Positions 1-10,427 of a stretch of 26,631 nt of DNA are shown piece by piece. Within the stretch, counting starts at the first letter, position 1; the number at the start of each line of letters is the position of its first letter. The DNA is from Thermomucor indicae-seudaticae (taxonomy: Eukaryota; Mucoromycota; Mucoromycetes; Mucorales; Lichtheimiaceae): NCBI GenBank assembly GCA_000787465.1, contig JSYX01000497.1, positions 1-26,631 of the forward strand. The letters run 5' to 3'. Under the pieces are notes generated by a model. It saw only the letters and a program-made list of their open reading frames with translations. It searched no databases and was not told the origin of the DNA. Position numbers and translations under genes: made by a program.

Positions 1-767
1 GCCGTTGCCTACCGTCAGATGTCCCTTTTGCTTCGTCGTCCCCCTGGTCGTGAAGCCTACCCTGGTGATGTCTTCTACCTCCACTCTCGCTTGTTGGAGC
101 GTGCTGCCAAGATGAACAAGGACTTTGGCTACGGTTCCATGACTGCCCTTCCTATCATGTAAGCTCGCAACGTCATAATGTTTATCAGACCAGGGCGCTA
201 AACTACAAAACGTGCAGTGAAACTCAGGGTGGTGATGTGTCCGCTTACATTCCAACCAACGTCATTTCCATTACCGACGGTCAGATCTTCTTGGAAGCCG
301 AACTGTTCTTCAAGGGTGTCCGTCCCGCCATTAACGTCGGTCTGTCTGTGTCTCGTGTCGGTTCCGCTGCCCAGACCAAGGCCATGAAGCAGGTCGCTGG
401 TTCGCTGAAGCTTTTCTTGGCTCAATACCGTGAAGTTGCTGCCTTCGCCCAGTTCGGTTCTGACTTGGACGCCTCCACCCAGTTCTTGCTAAACCGTGGT
501 GCTCGTCTTACTGAACTGCTCAAGCAGCCACAATACTCTCCTCTGGCCATCGAAGTCCAGGTTCCTATTGTGTTTGCAGGTGTCAATGGTTTCCTTGACA
601 AGCTCCCTGTGAACAAGGTTGTGGAATGGGAGAAGGACTTTATTAGCCACATCCAATCTGAACACAAGCCTGTTCTTGAGGAAATCCGCACGAAGGGCGT
701 CCTCTCCAAGGAACTCGAAGCCAAGCTTCGCGAGATCTGCGAGAACCATGTCAAGTCTTTCCTGTGA
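1..767 (+). CDS. ATP1: Mitochondrial F1-ATP synthase subunit alpha, 3' part
   Basis: This is the C-terminal 235 residues of the F1 alpha subunit, which forms the catalytic hexamer of mitochondrial ATP synthase with beta. The window opens in frame inside an exon (1-158, starting [20 protein letters not shown]). A 59-nt intron (159-217, GTAAGC...GCAG) interrupts an Ile codon, and the last exon runs 218-767 to a TGA stop. Visible family hallmarks are [23 protein letters not shown], the segment ending in the arginine-finger region ([12 protein letters not shown]), and the helical C-terminal domain ending VKSFL. The family is usually about 545 residues, so roughly 310 residues lie upstream of the window. 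Codon use is strongly biased (many C-ending codons), as expected of a highly expressed gene. It ends 153 bp from the convergent MIX23 gene. The identification is very secure. Confidence 0.97.
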
Positions 768-818
768 AGTACTGTAAAATAATCGAAAATTCCCCGGAAT
801 TTTGTTGTAATGTATTGT

Positions 819-824
819 AATAAA
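819..824 (+). terminator. Poly(A) signal of the ATP synthase alpha gene
   Basis: A canonical AATAAA hexamer lies about 52 nt after the ATP1 stop codon, in an AT-rich 3' trailer with TGTA elements just before it. Position and sequence fit a cleavage and polyadenylation signal. No transcript data are available. Confidence 0.6.
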
Positions 825-920
825 ACTGGCAGTCATTGCGCTTTCTGAAGTCGTGGGATTATGAGATGTTCTTTATAATGGGGTCTATGCGGCTATATGA
901 TACAGATGACCAGAGTGGCA

Positions 921-1526
921 TCATAATTTCAGTTCAAGGGATGATGTGTCGAATACTTTACACTTGCTTCTAAAGACCTGTAAGGATCTTTCGCGAACAA
1001 TGTCCTCGACTGTCAGTTCATTCGCAATCATGCGACGCTAGATTATTTTGTGTAAGCGAGCGAATTCTCCTGTTAGTGCTACAAGTAAAAATACCTTGGA
1101 CTCGTCTGTAAACAAGCTGGACTTGGTCTCAAAATCGTCCGGATCTTCCTCTAGTATCTTGTTTTTCTTTTCGATTTGTTCATCCATGACCTAGCAACAA
1201 GTGCATAAGGATTTCTTCTTTCCAGCGCCCGTTCTACCGAGACGCGTCCGTCTCACCTTGAGGCAGTAATTGACAGCCTGTTCGCGTTTGCTGTATGCGT
1301 CGGCCAATTCCTTGAAGAAATCAGCGCAAGCCTTTTCAGAGTGAGTGTCAGTGGAATTGAGACGTGGTATAATATTGTCGTCGACTCGACGGAGCTCCTT
1401 CATGATCTCTGCAACATGACGCACAGTCTAGACATGGGAGACTCAAAAAACTGGGATTCTCTTCTCTTTACCTTTGAAAAACGAGAGGTTGTAGCAGGTA
1501 TTAGGGTTCAAACGTTTCTCGGCCAT
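921..1526 (-). CDS. MIX23: MIX23 / CCDC58-like mitochondrial intermembrane-space protein
   Basis: Four exons (1526-1472, 1408-1257, 1190-1095, 1037-921) give a 139-residue protein starting MAEKRLNPNTCYNL. It matches animal CCDC58/MIX23 in length (human about 144 aa) and layout: Cys11, a KELRRVDDNI segment equivalent to the human RTIDDRI, a KACADFF helix, NYC, and a C-terminal ELTVEDIVRERSLQVFRSKC block equivalent to the human [20 protein letters not shown]. The four cysteines (11, 46, 67, 127) fit the family, whose members are oxidised and imported by the Mia40 disulfide relay and influence mitochondrial protein import. The first intron's acceptor (GCAG before AGATC) was chosen because it keeps frame and restores the family spacing between Cys11 and the VDD motif. 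The nearer TAG acceptor breaks the frame. The gene is tail-to-tail with ATP1 and shares a 498-bp divergent promoter region with CSN6. Confidence 0.85.
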
Positions 1527-2024
1527 TTCGGAAACTAGTGGAGACGTTGCCCTGTCGTTTGAACCTGGCTCAAGTGTTTACAGCAACCAAATTTCGCCTC
1601 CGCTGACTTTTTCTCTTCTTTTGAAAGATCAACGAAAAAAAAGCTTTTATTGACAGCCAACATAGGTAAGTGTTCCTTTATCACAACTCCATTTCGGCCA
1701 CACGACCGATCTCACTGTCTACAAGACAAAAAGGAAAGTTAAGGATGCTTGCAGAAAGATCTGTAGAAAGCGGGTTTTTCAATGGTTATACTACATACAA
1801 ATGCTCTATCTATGAACGAAAGAGCGCAGCTTAAAGAGCTTTATACCACGTCTTCCATCCTTGTTTCGTCAACGTTGCCAGTTATAATTTCGACCTGTGC
1901 TGGTTCTGTTGCTCAGGCATTGCAGAGCAATCTTCAAAGCAGATCGCGCGGACTTCCATTCCCAGGGCCAATGAAAATCGGTTCCACGCGAGGATTGGGC
2001 TCGATTCTCTTTGTCGTGGCGCAA
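1527..2024. promoter_or_regulatory. Divergent promoter region between MIX23 and CSN6
   Basis: These 498 bp separate the two start codons. The region contains A-rich and T-rich runs but no TATA box that I can assign with confidence. From 1782 to 2024 the frame of CSN6 exon 1 stays open (about 81 codons beginning at an ATG at 1782). That stretch shows no resemblance to CSN6 N-termini, so it is treated here as leader sequence rather than coding. Confidence 0.4.
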
Positions 2025-3428
2025 ATGAGTGCAATGGACATTAGCGAAGAACCTGCAGGTGCTGGGATCGCACCGTCAGAGACAGCGCCTGTTATTGTGT
2101 CCACGACCCAGGCTAATTCTGGACTTTCAATATCAGTGTAAGCTTATTTAACTTGAGGAAACGACAAGATCCATTGCGTTAACAATTCCGAGCACAGCCA
2201 TCCTTTGGTTCTTCTCAATATATCCGATCATTATACTCGTCTCAAATGGCAAGATCCGGCCGCTGCAGAAAACGGTATTATTCGTCACTTGAGGCGCTGA
2301 TTGAGAAAAAAGTATTGACGATGCATGCTACAAAAGGGGATGTATACGGAGCTCTCCTAGCACATCAGTCCGGCCGTGAAATCGATATTATCAGCTCTTT
2401 CGAGTTACCGCCACCGCGCGAGGGCCAGATGGACTTGAACTATCTGACGACCAAGCACGAACAACGTAAGTAAAGAGAGGCACCGTGGCGCACCTCTTAT
2501 TGACGGTTGCATACAGTCAGGCAGGTGTTACCGCAGGCCGATTTTATGGGCTGGTACACACTAGGATCCAGTCCGACGGAATCCCACTTGAAGATACATG
2601 AACAGGTGAATGAAGAGATTGGGAAAGACTTTGCCTTGTCAGACTGAACCAAACTCAAAAGTTCTTGAAAATCAACGAAGGAGCTCTGCTGCTGCAGCTA
2701 GACCCGACTGCTCTTGACGGAAGCGCCAAACAGCTTCCGGTTCACATCTATGAGTCCTCCATCGATATCATTGAAGAAAAGGCGCACCATGCCTTTATCA
2801 AGGCCCCTTACAGAATCGAGACTGGTGAAGCCGAGAGGATCGCTGTGGAACATGTGGCAAAACCAAGCACGTCGAGTCGAGAAGCAGGTGTCGCCAATGC
2901 GTGTAAGTTATCCAACCTTCTTTCTTGTTGGTGCTTCATGCCACGGTATCTGACCTGGACAACTAGTGATCTCGCACCTGACGACGCAACGGAACGCGAT
3001 CGCCATGCTGCATTCCAGAATTCAGTTTATGCTCAAATATCTTGAAGACGTAAAATCTGGAGTGATACCCATCGATAATGATATCTTACGGCAGATAGCA
3101 TCTGTTTGTCGACGATGTCCTCTAATGACGAGCGAAACCTTTAATGAGCAGTTTATGACGGTAAACAGAACCATACTGCTAAACCTGTGTTGGGAGGGCT
3201 TATTTGGGAGTTGTGTAGGAAATGAATGACGTGCTTCTGGCTGCTTATCTCACCACGATAACAAAGGGGATGAATGCTGTGAATGATTTAATCGATAAGT
3301 TCAGTCTGGCCCAGCCGCCACCACCCGCTGGAACAGCTGGTGGCATACCCACCGGCAAACCAAGTGTATTGTCACGCGCTGGTAGTGGCGGCGGAGGCAG
3401 CAAAAGACGAACGGTAACACCGAAATAA
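2025..3428 (+). CDS. CSN6: COP9 signalosome complex subunit 6 (MPN- domain)
   Basis: Seven exons (2025-2137, 2198-2274, 2337-2465, 2517-2605, 2662-2902, 2967-3160, 3219-3428) give 350 residues. The spliced protein carries the CSN6 signature HPLVLLNISDHYTRL, then GALLAHQSGREIDIISSFEL, a QADFMGWYTLG segment, ESSIDIIEEKAHHAF, EAERIAVEHVAK and a C-terminal AAYLTTITKGMNAVNDLIDKF helix. The catalytic HxH of JAMM metalloproteases is absent at GWYT, as expected for this non-catalytic MPN- partner of CSN5 in cullin deneddylation. Exon 2 reads in a frame set only by splicing (GT joined to C gives Val before HPL). Start choice is between Met at 2025 and 2034. The tail is unusual: a Pro/Gly-rich stretch (AQPPPPAGTAGG) followed by SGGGGSKRRTVTPK. 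Confidence 0.93.
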
Positions 3429-3682
3429 CAGCGGTTCCATCTATTGAAAAACATTGATTTCACTGTTATTTAGCGCAAGGAGAAATCTTATGCGTGATAA
3501 TGAGGATATAGCCACGGTATATCGCATTATGTGAAAACAAAGACAAGAATTTAGCAGACAGGGTTCTAGCATTGTAAAGGTCAGAAGCGGGGAAATATGT
3601 ATACTTGGAACGGTGATTAAGTGTGGATGGAAGGGCGGGGTGAGGAACGGAAGATGTACACACAAGGGGAAAAATGTTATGG

Positions 3683-5434
3683 CTATGATTCTGTGAAGAC
3701 TCCGGAGGTGGAAAAGAACATGACCATGAAACCCCAAATGATAAGCATAACTGCAGCGATGTCGAGAATACCGACGCGGTGTGGTGCAAACTCATCAGGA
3801 CACCGGTTGCTGGTGCAGCTAGCGTCGTCCGGTAGAATCTCTGCGCCGTCTACGGTAGACACATCTTCCTCATCGCAGTATGAGTAAGCATATGCTGGAG
3901 AAGGCGTGGGTATCAGTCTTGGAGACGAAGAACAAGACTGGGTATCAGAGATCGGGAAAATCAAAGGGGTCTTGTCATCGATGTATCTGTTCGATAATGT
4001 GGGCGCAACGGTGAGAGTCGGGGCAACAGTGAGGGAGGGCTCGTATCTCCATCTCGTGACAAGATAAGTAACAGCGGGCAAGATATAGGCCAAGGTGGTT
4101 GCTGAGAATCCGCCGACGAGGGCATAAACTTTGCCGAGAGAACGGACGGTGATACCGAGAGCCATCATTGTAAAGAAAACGGCAAAGGTGACGATATAAT
4201 GCTGGCATTGTGTAGGCTGCTTTGATGCGGTCTCGAATCCTAGTGATTTCTGTACAGCCTCTCGTGTAGGGTAAAAGCCCATACTACAACAAGGCGAAAA
4301 GACGAATGAGAAAACGTTAGACACTTCATTTGGCAAAAAAAACGTACGGAATCGTGAAGATCATGCTAAATCCAAGTGCAAAGCGGCCAATGTTGATAAC
4401 GAGGTCATCAGCATCAAAATTCATGAACAAATTCGACTTGACGTTATCGCCAAAGCACAGATAGCCAACCACAGCGAACGTCATCGATACAGTCCAGCTG
4501 ATAGCAGTTGCGATGACAGTAGATTGGCGCCATGCAGTCTGCGACTGGTTACGTAGTGTCAAAAAATTGTTGAGTGCCACCTGAGAGCAGGAGAAAGCGA
4601 AGGCCATGATCCCCAGGGCTCCAAACACATCCGACCCAAGCCAAGACCAAATTGGACCGTCACTTTCACGAGAAGGCACTCGATCATAATACGCCGGAGC
4701 CCTGATCAGGATTGTGCAGAGGATAACGGGAAGGCAACAGACGGAAAGAACCGACCAGCGGGCAAGAGAACCGATAGACCGACGCATGTTGAGTGGCAAA
4801 ATCTATAGTACAGTTCGAACCAGAAAATGAGCACAAAGTTGCACTCTATTGTAGAACGGGAGCTTACGCAAAAGGTGCCAACGGCAGCGATGATGAATGT
4901 ACGATTAGATAGGATAGAGAGTTGTGGAAAGTAACGATTGAAAATAACCGGAATAGTGTCTCCAAGAACTTTGTTCATGCCAAGTTAGCGGTTATCATTC
5001 GAGTCTTTTTCTTTGTGGAGTTCCTTACGTATAAAGTAACTGACACAGCTTCCACCGGCTTGAACGACAATCATAAAGTTTACTAAATGGTAACCGAATC
5101 TGCCCATAACGTGTTCAACCAGGACAGCAAACTTGTAGATACCAGACCGTTTGCCTGCTAGGACTAGCATGTATAAGCCTAGCTGGGACAAGACGGCAAC
5201 CCAAATCGATGCTCCGATGCCCAAGGCAAAGCCCGCGCGGGACACGGCGTATGGCAATCCCATAATGCCTGCTCCGACCGTAGCGTTCACTAGATTGAAT
5301 GCGACTTCGACTACGTGGCGAGTTCCATAGCCCGGTCTGTCTGCCTGAAGTAAATCTCTCTCTGCTTTACTGAGATGGAGCTGTTGCTTCGCAGCTGTTG
5401 TTGTTGTTGTTGTTGTGCTGCCGTAATCTGACAT
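3683..5434 (-). CDS. AAAP-family amino-acid transporter (SLC38 / vacuolar AVT type)
   Basis: Four exons (5434-5029, 4968-4868, 4802-4348, 4283-3683) give a 520-residue multi-spanning membrane protein. After a short Thr/Gln-rich cytosolic N-terminus comes the family hallmark FNLVNATVGAGIMGLPYAVSRAGF (TM1). Then follow about ten more hydrophobic segments, including VLLGDTIPVIF-type TM, ILPLNMRRSIGSL, IMAFAFSCSQVALNNF and MGFYPTREAVQKSL. A long hydrophilic loop (TVAPTLTVAPTL repeat, then a Ser/Pro/Asp/Glu-rich stretch) precedes the last membrane helix near the C-terminus. Family members exchange neutral amino acids with protons or sodium at the plasma membrane or vacuole. Substrate and membrane cannot be read from the sequence. 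Introns were fixed by frame and by continuity of the fold, for example SYFI-LLGDTIP across intron 1. Confidence 0.9.
5396..5417 (-). repeat. ACA trinucleotide repeat encoding poly-Thr
   Basis: A run of ACA codons (TTG on the given strand) encodes seven consecutive threonines at residues 7-13 of the transporter N-terminus. It is a short coding microsatellite and a likely site of length variation. Confidence 0.85.
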
Positions 5435-6518
5435 AATAATGAAGAAAAAGAAGCGGAAGAAACAGAAAGTAGCTACAGGGAGAAATCAGCGCGCAGTTTA
5501 TAAATGGATGACAAAGATAAGGAGTTGGGGGATCGCATTTCGGGCTTGTTGCCGGTTGCCAAGTTGAGTAAAATTCAGATCCGTGCATTTATTGGTATAC
5601 ACACGCAGGAACTACTCATTCTTAGTTCCAGTGGTTTCATGCGTAATTTCATTAACCCTCATATCACGTGTGTTGTCTGATGAGGTACAGTGTCCAGATT
5701 TCAAGCAGACCTTTCTGGATCATCCTGATTTCTGAGTTTGGCCCCCAAGTGGCTATGTCATGGCAATAGGGAGACGCGGGGAAGGCAGGAACCAATTGCA
5801 GCCAAGTTTCAAGTGATTGATAGATAATGAAACGGAAGCCAAGGAATGCAGTAGGATGACTAACAAACAGATCCCTGGTCATGCTTACAATTACAGACAA
5901 GAAAAGTGATTGGAATATCATTACTGTGTTCCTCAGTTTCGACTTTTTCATTTGGCGTTATCATGAAACTTGATTTTATTTGACGCATTCTTGATTTTTT
6001 GCGTAATTGTTTATAGACCTCCTACTACTCATACCGATTGTTGATTGAAGTTTGTATACATTTTGCATCTATTGCAAGCCGAATCCGTGCTGAGAAACGA
6101 TTACAAATTGCACATATTTATGAGTAATATAATTTATGCTGCCAGAGAAATACTCACCGCTCGCACAATTACGGCTTCCGGATGATGCCAAGCGTACCGT
6201 GAGCCGCACAAATATTCAACCGCTGTTTAGTAATATTGCCTTCATACGGATCATGGATACAACTTTGTACTTGACTCTCTGAGGGTGGATAGCCGCACCT
6301 TTTACGGCGGCCTTCCCTGCACCAGGCAGCTGATTTCGATGTCAGTTTGGGCCGTCAACACCAGCGCCTCTGCCGGAAAGCGTGACATTTATGGGTGCTG
6401 GGTTTTAAAGTTCGCGCCATGATGTCACTCGTCCAATGAGAGATGTCTTACGCGTGCCTTGCTTGATCTTCGAGCTTGAATTTTTGCCTTTACTCTTTTT
6501 CATTGTAAGCCGTGTACC
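5435..6518. promoter_or_regulatory. Divergent intergenic region, transporter and proteasome beta-1
   Basis: About 1.08 kb lie between two divergent start codons. Elements seen near the transporter side are AGATAA at 5515-5520, the overlapping pair TGATAG/AGATAA at 5818-5827, and a CACGTG E-box at 5665-5670. A 95-codon open frame on the minus strand (5664-5951) shows no family I recognise and is probably chance. No proteasome-associated GGTGGCAAA element was found near the proteasome gene. Confidence 0.35.
5497..5504 (-). promoter_or_regulatory. TATA-like element upstream of the transporter
   Basis: TTTATAAA lies 63-70 bp upstream of the transporter start codon, a plausible TATA position. The sequence is palindromic, so strand is assigned from context. 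Confidence 0.4.
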
Positions 6519-7479
6519 ATGAAAAACGGAGAAGTCAACCTCGGTGTAAGTATTGGTTAATATTCTCTGCATAAAGTCTGCACTGCGTTACTGACTTTTT
6601 TCCTGCCCGTAAAGACTTCAATTATGGCCGTCGCTTATGCGGACGGCGTGGTCATTGGTGCAGACTCACGCACGACAACCGGTGCCTACATCGCTAATCG
6701 CGTCACCGACAAACTCACAAAAGTACACGACCGCATTTATTGCTGCCGATCCGGTTCAGCTGCCGATACCCAAGCCATAGCAGACATTGTCCACTATTAC
6801 TTGCAATTGTACAGGTACTGACCCGATCCAGCCTCATCCTTTCTCTCTCTGCGCATTCCACGGTATATCTCATTACGTTACGGTTTTCAGCGCCCAAGAA
6901 AACGAGACACCGTCAGTGCGTACGGCAGCGGCTTTATTCCAGGAGCTCTGTTACCAGAACAAGGACATGCTGACGGCTGGTATCATTGTCGCGGGATGGG
7001 ACGAGAAACAGGGACCTACAGTATATAACATTCCATTGGGTGGATCGCTTCATAGACAGCCTTTTGCCATTGGAGGTGATATCATTGGAAGCATCAGTTG
7101 GGCAGTGCAGGCGACGTAACCTATGGATCCAATTTAGGTTCTGGCTCAACATATATCTACGGTTACTGTGACTCAAAGTACAGGGACAACATGACTCGTG
7201 AGGAATGCATTGAATTTGTAAAGAATTGTGAGTGGCAGCACTGATATTGGGTATTTGCAACGATTTTGCTGATGCGGAAGCTTAGCTCTTGCGCTGGCCA
7301 TGTCAAGAGATGGCTCATCCGGTGGTGTTATTCGCTTAGCTGTTATCACAAAGGAAGGCGTGGAACGGCTGTTTATTCCTGGAAACGAGTTGCCAGGTAC
7401 GTGCGTGAGCTGTTAGGGGTTTGCATATATTGGTCGCTTATATAAATTTATGATATCACCAGTTCATTGGGAAGGCTAA
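6519..7479 (+). CDS. PRE3: 20S proteasome subunit beta-1 (caspase-like), Pre3/PSMB6
   Basis: Six exons (6519-6545, 6615-6814, 6891-7075, 7138-7227, 7286-7396, 7463-7479) give 209 residues. The mature enzyme starts at Thr10 after a Gly (NLG-TSIMAV), the autocatalytic cleavage site of active beta subunits. Counting from that threonine, Asp17 and Lys33 of the catalytic triad are present (GADSRTTTG and VTDK). Other hallmarks are [21 protein letters not shown]-like [29 protein letters not shown] (formed by splicing) and [12 protein letters not shown]. The protein ends NELPVHWEG. Beta-1 cleaves after acidic residues inside the 20S core. The propeptide is only nine residues (MKNGEVNLG), shorter than the yeast one. 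The last exon holds only 17 coding nucleotides. Confidence 0.96.
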
Positions 7480-7917
7480 AAGTCTCAATAACACAAGAGG
7501 CAGTCAACGTACTTTTGCATTATCATGGGATCACTTTCCTATATTGTCGTTTTTCGATATGGTTGGCTTCTCCAGTTGTTAATCGAACTGTATATTTTCA
7601 CGAAAGAGATGGAACTTGGCCTCAGTCGAAAAACGCGTTATCAAAAGTTGGGAAATGCGCAGAGGAGGAACCATTCTATAGTAAAACGACTTCCATTTCC
7701 AAGGAAACATTCAGTTTTTCAAGTTGCGTGTATAACATATTTTGAGCCGTTATGATGTTCACATGTAGGCAGTGAAGTGAACGTTTGCACCAGAGTTCAT
7801 GCAGCCCTTTCGGTTGCGATTTTTCGAATGGAGATCGAAAAGCCACTTCCCGACAGCGAGAGGAGACGAACATGGCAGAAAGTTTTTTCTTTTGCTTGAA
7901 TAGCGTGAGAGTGCGTT
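7480..7917 (+). other. Intergenic: PRE3 trailer and upstream region of the WD40 gene
   Basis: These 438 bp lie between tandem genes. I see no conserved protein in any frame and no clear poly(A) hexamer close to the PRE3 stop. An ATG at 7872 opens a short frame (MAESFFFCLN...) that could be an alternative first exon of the downstream gene, since a GTGAG donor-like site follows at 7905. Confidence 0.3.
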
Positions 7918-10207
7918 ATGGGATACAGATACACTGCAGCACTCTTAGCAGGATCGCAAGGTAGCACAGCCTCTCCGGCTCGAACCAAAAGCAAACCACG
8001 TGCAGGATCTCGTCCCACCACGGCAAAGCAGGCACCTGCCGATAATGCCCAACTTTCTTCCGAGACGCAAGCAATGTCAAAACCGAAAAGAACTCGAAAA
8101 CGGCCCGAATCAGACAATGCTGCAGGAACAACTGATGGAAAACGGAAACGTGTAAAAGCAATAACAACACAAAGTGGTACTGAATCATCTCCAGCACCAG
8201 TTCCTGAACCTGAGAAGAAGGTCGAGGCAGCATTGGCGCGATCCGACGAGATTCAAAAGACCGATGCAGCCGCCACTGCTATTGCGTCAAAGAGTAAGCT
8301 GTTACCGAAACGGCGGCGCACAGAAGGCGCGGCCACAAGCACCAAGAAGATACCCGAAACCACGACCCTGACACCTGGAACATCGAAAACGCCTGATGCC
8401 TCAACAACCACAGCAACTGTGCGGCCAACTGGGCAGCCAAATGGAGGAACGAATGTGAAAACAGATAAAGCGGCAACACAGGATGCGGCAAAAACCAAAA
8501 TGTTCAAAAAACCGCGGCGGCCTACAAAGTTTCATTTGCTAGGTATGCGCCCGCTAATCCGATGCGTAACCGAATATGAACTCATATCGCTCTCTCTCTA
8601 TACTGTGGAAGAATCACAATACAAGCTAGTGTACGGCTTACGTGGACATGCCGACGTTGACTACGCGTATCATACACAGGGATATGAGAAAGACGAGTCC
8701 ATCAATATCTGGGCATGCGACTTTGAACCTAAGCGACATTCAGGAGATCATGCGAGCTTGACAAATGATATAGCGGCGTTGTGTGGCGGAAACGGTATTC
8801 TGTTCCTTGATGTGCAACAAGGTCGATACGTGAAGAAATATACGCACTTTGAGGCCAAAGAAGAATTCCTTTGCTTGGCCTGGACTTTGCTCTGTGGGCC
8901 CGAGGACCTCCTCGATGATCACGTTGATGATGACGCAAGCTGCAATATTCTTGCTGCCGCTGGTAAGAAAGACGCGACTACTACTACTCTTAAAGACACT
9001 CAAATTTGCTGCAAAAGGCCGACTAGGCACCATCAAGCTGCTAAATCCTCGTCAAAATCAATGCTTCCGCGTGCTGTTCGGCCACGGAAAGCAGATCCGA
9101 AAGTTAGAGTTTAGCAAAAGTAATCCAAAGTGGCTCTTTAGTACGTTTGCTACGTTGTGGTTTCTCTCTGACTTGCGCACAATCTTACCAAGCGTGTAGG
9201 TGCATCGGACGACATGACTGTCCTCCTTTGGGATATTGGAACACCAAACTCTAAAGAGAACAATTCGTTGTAAGTTGATACATATGCATGCAGTAGCGGG
9301 ATGATGTTTTTCATTCGCGAATATGGCTAGGTGCCTGGCGAAATTTCCGGTGCCCTATTCCTCGGACGTCCCTTCGGCATTGGCAATATCTCCTGACACA
9401 TCGCAGGTCGTGATTGGATGTACGAACGGCGACTTGTTGCAATACAATATCACTGCTTCCGATAAAAGTACCCTCGAGAAAAAGGCTGCTAGCAAGCGGA
9501 GTGAGGACTCTTCTGCGGAAGGACCTTTTAAAACCTTTAAACACAAGATGGTGTATCCTGCAGGTGATGAATGGCACGCTGGTTATATTGACGATGTATA
9601 TGTTCTGGGTCATTCAAAAGGTTCAGAGAAGAACAAGGCTCTGGATGGATGCATAGGTAAGCCGCAATTGCTACACTATGATGCTCGCTTTTCAACCGCT
9701 TGTCTTGTAGTGTCTCGCGGCACTGAGGATCTTGAGACTATCATTTGGCGACCAGACACGAGTACCAAGACCGATGCAGATATTGCTATATCACTGGATT
9801 GGCCCGAAGCGGGCGATGCGACAGGATTGCGCTTCAAAGTGGTGGAGCAAGAAGGTTTGTATCGTGCCTAACGATCACTGGTTAAGCTGGGGACTTGCTG
9901 AGATCATTGAACAGGCCGGAAAGTGCTGCTGGCTGGCGACTATGACGGCCAAATCCGTATACATGACATTGGTGATGGTCGTACGAGTCGTACTCTGGAA
10001 GACAATAGCAAAGAAGTCTTTCCTCCTACAAAGGTAAGAAATATGGAGACGCAATGGCAGTCTCAACTCGATTGATTGATCTGTGTTATATAGATCTTGT
10101 CGCATCCGAGCTCCTCCGCTTTAATACGGGATATATGCGTCTCCCAGGACACACGGTATATCGTTGCTGTTGATTCGGCCAACACTGTTTTCGTGTGGAC
10201 TGCATAA
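7918..10207 (+). CDS. LRWD1(ORCA)/EED-like WD40 repeat protein
   Basis: Eight exons (7918-8542, 8612-8962, 9018-9140, 9200-9269, 9331-9656, 9711-9854, 9915-10033, 10094-10207) give 623 residues. The first 205 or so are disordered, rich in Lys/Arg/Thr/Ala/Pro, with basic clusters (KPKRTRKRP, KRKRVK, KKPRRP) that suggest nuclear localisation. The rest is a seven-bladed-type WD40 domain: INIWACDFEP, EEFLCLAWTLL, NILAAAGRLGTIKLLNP, FGHGKQIRKLEF, DDMTVLLWDIGTPN, IIWRPD, a GDYDGQIRIHDIGDG blade and a final TVFVWTA. WACxFEP, LAAAG and LLWDIGxPN match animal LRWD1, which binds ORC and repressive histone marks. The GHG and NP-x-x-x-QC blade also resembles EED of PRC2. No leucine-rich repeats are present. 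The start is uncertain. The first intron (8543-8611) is 69 nt with no stop, so retention would give 646 residues. Confidence 0.75.
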
Positions 10208-10427
10208 AACGTGTTCTTTTGCAACATTATCACTCCATTGTATATGATCTCTGTATAGCATTGTCCATTACTGTACGACGTTCATGTGGAAAAAGAAACC
10301 CACGATTTGCTGGTCGCAGAATACGATAAATAAGTCGATTCTATATAGAAGAGGAAGTAGTGATAGGACGGGGAAGCTACATATACAGTGCACAGAAATG
10401 GAAGAACAAGGGGTCAATGCGGTCTAG

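Noticed and set aside
1500..1520. GGTTCAAAC T-loop-like string suggesting a tRNA
   Set aside because: No matching acceptor stem or anticodon arm around it, and it lies within MIX23 exon 1.
5664..5951. 95-codon minus-strand frame upstream of the transporter
   Set aside because: No recognisable family, no supporting splice or promoter logic, and it lies inside a divergent promoter region.
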